In this document: positions 59,834 through 64,000 of the stretch, piece by piece | How the letters are laid out: every line of letters begins with the position of its first letter | Position numbering within the stretch: the stretch's first letter is position 1 | Assembly: GCF_051195235.1 (NCBI RefSeq) | Contig: NZ_JBNFZM010000007.1 | Location: 1 to 64,000, forward strand | Source of the DNA: Tateyamaria sp947503385 | GTDB taxonomy: Bacteria > Pseudomonadota > Alphaproteobacteria > Rhodobacterales > Rhodobacteraceae | Direction of reading: 5' to 3' | Length of the DNA stretch: 64,000 nucleotides | The notes under the pieces: model-generated | Databases searched by the model: none | What the model saw: the letters and a program-made list of their open reading frames with translations, nothing else | What the model was told of the DNA's origin: nothing | Position numbers and translations under genes: made by a program

Positions 59834-62044
59834 ATGACCAATTCCCCCGATATCATCTACACCAAGGTTGACGAGGCGCCGGAACTGGCCAGCGCATCGT
59901 TCCTGCCGATCATCCGCCGCTTTGCGCAGGCTGCCGGTGTCGAAGTCGGGGTGAAGGATATCAGCCTCGCGGGTCGCATCATCGCGACCTTTCCCGACCA
60001 CCTGACCGAGGCGCAGCGGCAGGACGACCACCTTGCGGAACTGGGTCAACTGGTCAAAACGCCCGGCGCCAACGTGATCAAGCTGCCCAACATCTCGGCC
60101 TCGGTGCCGCAATTGGTGGCGGCGGTGCAGGAGTTGCAGGCCAAGGGCTATGCGCTGCCCGACTACCCCGAAGACCCGCAGACAGACGCCGAAAAAGACA
60201 TTCGCGCCCGCTATGACAGCATCAAGGGCTCGGCGGTGAACCCAGTCCTGCGCGAGGGCAATTCGGACCGCCGCGCTGCGCGTGCGGTCAAGAATTTTGC
60301 CCAAGCCAACCCCCATTCCATGGGCACGTGGGAGGCGTCGAGCAAGACCAAAGTGTCGTCGATGCCGGGTCAGGATTTTTACGCAAACGAAGTGTCCACG
60401 ACTATTACAGCGGCACAGGCCGGTGACGCGCGCATCGAATTCGAAGCGACGGACGGCACAGTGACCGTTCTGAAAGAGACGTGGCCTTTGGAAGAGGGGA
60501 CAGTGGCTGACGCGACCTTTATGTCCGCATCCGCGTTGTCGTCCTTCCTTGGCGACGCCATCAAGGACACCATGTCGGACGGCACCATGTTCTCGTTGCA
60601 CATGAAGGCCACAATGATGAAAGTGTCGGACCCGATCATTTTTGGCCACGCGGTCAAGGCTTGGCTGGGTCCGGTTTGGGACAATCACGGTGACGCGATC
60701 AAGGCCGCGGGCGGCAACCCGAATGCGGGTCTCGGGGACGTGCTGGCGGCTATCGACACGATGGACAACGCGGACGCGGTCAAGGCGGAGATTGCCGCGC
60801 TGGAGCGTCCGTCGATGTATATGGTCGACAGCGACAAGGGCATCACCAACCTGCACGTCCCGTCGGACGTGATCATCGACGCCTCCATGCCCGCCGTGAT
60901 CCGTGCAGGCGGCAAAGGGTGGGATGAAACCGGGGCCAATGGTGACACCAACTGCGTGATCCCCGACCGCTGCTATTCCACGATCTATGACGAAACGATC
61001 AACTTTTTCAAAGCCAACGGCGCGCTGGATGTGACCACAGCCGGTGCGGTGGCAAATGTGGGCCTGATGGCCCAAAAGGCCGAGGAATACGGCTCGCACC
61101 CCACCACCTTCGAAGCCCCGGCCACGGGCACGATGCGCATCGTGCTGGCAAATGGCGACACGCTGCATTCGCACAGCGTCGAAGCGGGCGACATCTGGCG
61201 GTCCTGCACGGTCAAGAAAGCACCGATCGAGAACTGGATTCAGCTGGCCATGGATCGCCAGCGTCTGACCGGGTCGGAGGCGATTTTCTGGCTGGACGCG
61301 AACCGCGCCCATGACGCCGAATTGATCGCCTATGTCAAACCCGCGCTGGACGCGGCTGGTGTCGCGGACAAATTCATGATCATGGCCCCGCGCGAGGCGA
61401 CGCGCCAGTCGCTGGAAACCATCACTGCGGGCCGCGACAGCATCGCTATCACCGGCAACGTGTTGCGGGACTACCTGACGGACCTGTTCCCGATCCTTGA
61501 ACTGGGCACGTCGGCCAAGATGCTGTCGATTGTCAAACTGATGCAGGGGGGCGGTCTGTTCGAAACGGGTGCGGGCGGCTCTGCACCCAAACACGTGCAG
61601 CAATTGCACGCCGAAAATCACCTGCGCTGGGATTCGATGGGTGAATTCTGCGCTTTGGGCGAGTCTCTCAACTTCCTTGCCGATGCAAAGGGCAACGCCA
61701 AGGCTGCCGTGCTTGGCGCGGCGGCAGAGGCGGCAACCCAAGGTATCCTTGATCACGACCGCTCGCCCGGACGCAAAGTCGGCCTCCCGGACAACCGCGC
61801 CTCGCATTACTGGTTCGCCCGTTACTGGGCCGAAGCATTGGCCGAACAGTCCGACGATCCCGATCTTGCAGCCGAGTTTGCGCCTGTCGCGGCAACCCTT
61901 GCCGAAAAGGAAGAGTCCATTCTGACGGAACTGGGCGCACATGCGGGCCGTCCTGCCGACACGGGCGGTTACTTTCGCAACGACGACGGGCTGTGCGCAG
62001 CCGTCATGCGGCCCTCGGCCACGCTGAACGCGATCATCGGCTAG
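59834..62044 (+). CDS. Isocitrate dehydrogenase (NADP+), monomeric type
   Basis: 736 residues, the size of the single-chain enzyme. The N-terminal IYTKVDEAPELASASFLPII and AVKNFAQANPHSMGTW are characteristic, with later HLRWDSMGEFCALGESLNF, and SPGRKVGLPDNRASHYWFAR in the NADP-binding half. It duplicates the reaction of the nearby dimeric Icd but belongs to a different fold arrangement. GAGGTG site before the ATG. A clear terminator follows. Confidence 0.95.
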   Translation: MTNSPDIIYTKVDEAPELASASFLPIIRRFAQAAGVEVGVKDISLAGRIIATFPDHLTEAQRQDDHLAELGQLVKTPGANVIKLPNISASVPQLVAAVQELQAKGYALPDYPEDPQTDAEKDIRARYDSIKGSAVNPVLREGNSDRRAARAVKNFAQANPHSMGTWEASSKTKVSSMPGQDFYANEVSTTITAAQAGDARIEFEATDGTVTVLKETWPLEEGTVADATFMSASALSSFLGDAIKDTMSDGTMFSLHMKATMMKVSDPIIFGHAVKAWLGPVWDNHGDAIKAAGGNPNAGLGDVLAAIDTMDNADAVKAEIAALERPSMYMVDSDKGITNLHVPSDVIIDASMPAVIRAGGKGWDETGANGDTNCVIPDRCYSTIYDETINFFKANGALDVTTAGAVANVGLMAQKAEEYGSHPTTFEAPATGTMRIVLANGDTLHSHSVEAGDIWRSCTVKKAPIENWIQLAMDRQRLTGSEAIFWLDANRAHDAELIAYVKPALDAAGVADKFMIMAPREATRQSLETITAGRDSIAITGNVLRDYLTDLFPILELGTSAKMLSIVKLMQGGGLFETGAGGSAPKHVQQLHAENHLRWDSMGEFCALGESLNFLADAKGNAKAAVLGAAAEAATQGILDHDRSPGRKVGLPDNRASHYWFARYWAEALAEQSDDPDLAAEFAPVAATLAEKEESILTELGAHAGRPADTGGYFRNDDGLCAAVMRPSATLNAIIG

Positions 62045-62072
62045 CTTAGGTTCAAACGCATCTGACTACAGA

Positions 62073-62100
62073 CGGGCACCCATCGCGGTGCCCGTTTCCG
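62073..62100 (+). terminator. Intrinsic terminator after the monomeric isocitrate dehydrogenase
   Basis: CGGGCACC (62073-62080), loop CATCGC, GGTGCCCG (62087-62094), followed by TTTCCGTTT. Confidence 0.8.
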
Positions 62101-62185
62101 TTTGGGGTAGGCAAATCCCCCATAGCGATTGTGCAGACGATTGCGTAGGCTGGCAGGCAATCACAGGGGAACGGGACGGGCTGTC

Positions 62186-62644
62186 ATGCGCCGCATCGCC
62201 ATACTTGTCAGTGCTGTTGTCCTGATCGGGGCCATTGTCGGAGGAACCATGTCCAACGCAGCCGAACAATATATCTGTTCGCCCATGTCCGGGGTTTTGA
62301 TCGGATCTGACGGGGCACCGGTGGCGGGCGCGTCGGTGCGCCGCGAATGGAGCTACAACGACAAATCCCAAAGTGACACGGTGCGGACCGACGACGCGGG
62401 CCGCTTTGGTTTTGACGCGGTGCCAGCGCCGCGCAAGCGGTGGTTTTCGGGTCTGTCCACACCTGTCGTGCTTCAGCGATACTATGCAGATGTCGGCGGC
62501 GAGGAGGTCGAAATCCTCTATATCAACTCGCGCAGCCTCAATCCGCTGCATGAAACCGGCGGGGCCACATTCGCCGTGACCTGCGATTTGCGCAATGCGC
62601 CGGGCAACACGCCACTTGGTTGGGGACAGTGCCAATTGAACTGA
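62186..62644 (+). CDS. Exported protein with regulatory-like beta domain
   Basis: 152 residues from ATG 62186. MRRIAILVSAVVLIGAIVGG is a signal or anchor sequence. The rest has a carboxypeptidase-regulatory/DUF6795-like strand pattern: MSGVLIGSDGAPVAGASVRR, SDTVRTDDAGRFGFDAVPAP. There are Cys residues at CSPM, TCDLRN and GQCQLN that may pair. It lies directly before a lipase with no other gene between, so it could be an accessory or immunity-type partner. Confidence 0.72.
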   Translation: MRRIAILVSAVVLIGAIVGGTMSNAAEQYICSPMSGVLIGSDGAPVAGASVRREWSYNDKSQSDTVRTDDAGRFGFDAVPAPRKRWFSGLSTPVVLQRYYADVGGEEVEILYINSRSLNPLHETGGATFAVTCDLRNAPGNTPLGWGQCQLN

Positions 62645-62682
62645 GCTTTTAGACGGGCCAAAGACCTGGGGACGGTTTTCTT

Positions 62683-63882
62683 ATGAGTTTCAACATGCAC
62701 GGTCGCAACGCGGCCATTATTGCCGAAGGTGCCTATGCCGTGGCCGCGGCCAAGGCCAGCACGTCCAGAGATGTGAAGGCAGACGCCGACCTCTTCGCGC
62801 AACGTGAACAGGCGTTCGACGCAAATGCGGAAACCGATGACCCAAAGCTGAGCGTTGACGTCACCCCGATGGAGGCGGTCGTCAGCCAGTCGGGCGGCAT
62901 CGTCAAGGAAAAGGCGGGCTTTGGCGTATTGCTGGAGCGGCATGGCGGCCAAAAGGGCGAATACATTTTCGCCATGCGCGGCACGACAGGGCAGATGGGC
63001 ACCTCCAAGGACTGGATTTCGAACTACCAGATCGGGATGACACGGGGCCCCACCGGATCGCTCGTGCATTCGGGGTTCATGGACATTTATTCCGCCATGC
63101 GGTCGGATGTGCAGCGGATGATCACCGGTGCCAACCCCAGCCGCATCCATTTTGTCGGCCATTCTCTGGGCGGGGCACTGGCAACTCTGGCGGCGATAGA
63201 TTTCGCACAGAATGGCACAGCCACTTCGCACCTTTATACCTTTGGTGCGCCGCGCGTGGGATCCTTGGGCCTTGGGTCGGATGTGGTGCGCATGATCGGG
63301 CGTGAACGGCTCAAGCGCGTCTATTCGATCTCGGACCCGGTGCCGATGATCCCGCTGTCGCCGTTTTGCCATGTGGGGCCTGGATCAACAGGGTTTGTGG
63401 ACGACAACAAGGCGTTCTCGGGGCAGGCCCACAGCATGAGGGACAATTACATCCCGAAAATGCCGATGACCGGCTGGCCGCCGGAATCGCGCATGTCCTC
63501 GAAATCCGACCCCGGTTATTGGCTGACACAGGCCGAGGGCCAAGTGGGCAGTATCGGGTCGAGCCTTGGGTATTTCTTTCTCGCCAAAGCGCTCAAGGCC
63601 ATTCTCTATGCCGGAGCGCACATCATCTCGGCCACGATCACCATCGGGTTCACGCTTGCGGATGTGCTGATCGAACTGATCCGCAGCGGCGCGCGCTTTG
63701 CCGCGAAGATTGGCGATTATCTGGTGCGTTTTGCCAAGCTGGCGCTGAAATTCGCCGGGGCCGCGATCCGTGGTGCGCTGACCATTGCAGACCTGACCGT
63801 CAGCTTCCTGCGCTACATTCTGGATCTGGTGATGCGCCCGATCCGTATCGCGGCATCGGCTGCCATGAACGTGATCACCTGA
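62683..63882 (+). CDS. Class 3 lipase-family protein with membrane-active C-terminus
   Basis: 399 residues. The lipase core has the nucleophile elbow HFVGHSLGGALATLAAID (Ser in G-H-S-L-G-G, about residue 163), the Asp in SISDPVPMIPLSP and a His in GQAHSMRDNY. No signal peptide. The last 110 residues alternate hydrophobic and amphipathic helices (SATITIGFTLADVLIELIRS, FAGAAIRGALTIADLTVSFL). This layout resembles phospholipase effectors of the type VI kind; with the exported partner upstream it could be an effector/immunity pair. That is inference. Confidence 0.82.
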   Translation: MSFNMHGRNAAIIAEGAYAVAAAKASTSRDVKADADLFAQREQAFDANAETDDPKLSVDVTPMEAVVSQSGGIVKEKAGFGVLLERHGGQKGEYIFAMRGTTGQMGTSKDWISNYQIGMTRGPTGSLVHSGFMDIYSAMRSDVQRMITGANPSRIHFVGHSLGGALATLAAIDFAQNGTATSHLYTFGAPRVGSLGLGSDVVRMIGRERLKRVYSISDPVPMIPLSPFCHVGPGSTGFVDDNKAFSGQAHSMRDNYIPKMPMTGWPPESRMSSKSDPGYWLTQAEGQVGSIGSSLGYFFLAKALKAILYAGAHIISATITIGFTLADVLIELIRSGARFAAKIGDYLVRFAKLALKFAGAAIRGALTIADLTVSFLRYILDLVMRPIRIAASAAMNVIT

Positions 63883-64000
63883 GCGCAAAGAACGCGTCTA
63901 TCCGCGCTTTGGCATAGGTCCACAGGCGCGGCGCCGCGCGTTTGATGGCGGGGGCCACCCGTGCTTCGATCTTGTCCGGTGTGACGTTGAATGCTGTCCA
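63875..64000 (-). CDS. Partial gene at the right edge
   Basis: The last 41 codons of a leftward gene are visible (WTAFNVTPDKIEARVAPAIK and an end in KARIDAFFALR), with a stop at 63875-63877 that overlaps the lipase stop region by 8 bp. The start lies outside the window. No family is recognised from this fragment. Confidence 0.5.
   Translation of the reverse strand, partial: WTAFNVTPDKIEARVAPAIKRAAPRLWTYAKARIDAFFALR

Overview
The window is a high-GC alphaproteobacterial chromosome fragment, most likely from the Roseobacter group of Rhodobacteraceae. The evidence is the host gene set (a CckA-type hybrid kinase upstream of recA, alaS and typA, a RamA-like ASKHA protein, and both a homodimeric and a monomeric isocitrate dehydrogenase), an alphaproteobacterial SOS box (GAAC-N7-GAAC) in front of recA, and tail genes of the gene-transfer-agent type in the prophage. 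Species cannot be named from the sequence alone.

Bases 1-39840 are an apparently complete siphovirus-like prophage integrated in the 3' end of a tRNA-Gly(CCC) gene. A 45-bp direct repeat (1-45 and 39796-39840) marks the two attachment sites; the intact tRNA lies at the right end and the integrase at the left. Layout: (i) a leftward, translationally coupled lysogeny operon (3062-65) ending in an excisionase-like HTH gene and the tyrosine integrase; (ii) an accessory gene (3210-3998) convergent with a second XRE-like regulator (3913-4683) that carries an 18-bp palindrome at its own start; (iii) the immunity switch, with a repressor (4839-5180) divergent from a Cro/CII-like gene (5269-5496); (iv) an early rightward operon with an N6-adenine-type methyltransferase, a zinc-finger/Toprim primase and a P4/D5-type helicase; (v) a 465-bp non-coding block with 9-bp-phased GGGGC arrays in opposite orientations, a candidate origin; (vi) a gene in the position of lambda Q, followed by a promoter with an immediate terminator; (vii) HNH, terminase, portal, ClpP-like protease, HK97 capsid, connectors and tail genes up to a TipJ-like tip protein and fibre; (viii) an endolysin, an overlapping spanin pair and holin-like membrane proteins; (ix) an SGNH-like late protein and a right-end accessory block (34332-39674) of small, mostly unknown genes, including a 317-bp duplicated gene and a resolvase-like protein facing a five-copy repeat.

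A shared operator shape, TGGGC-N4-GCCCA (or one mismatch), occurs six times: four at the immunity and lysogeny promoters and two at the far right end. In several of these promoters it fills the spacer between -35 and -10. This suggests one prophage-wide regulon that may include the right-end genes.

From 39796 on the sequence is host: tRNA-Gly; a leftward operon of a RamA-like corrinoid activator, a small exported protein and a SAM methyltransferase; an agmatinase-family hydrolase and an enoyl-CoA hydratase; then guaB, an RsmB-like rRNA methyltransferase, cckA, a sulfotransferase-like gene, recA, alaS, a DUF1330 gene, typA (leftward), an unknown gene, an SMR transporter, icd, a divergent monomeric-type isocitrate dehydrogenase, and finally a small exported protein with a class 3 lipase that resembles an effector/partner pair. 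A partial gene runs off the right edge.
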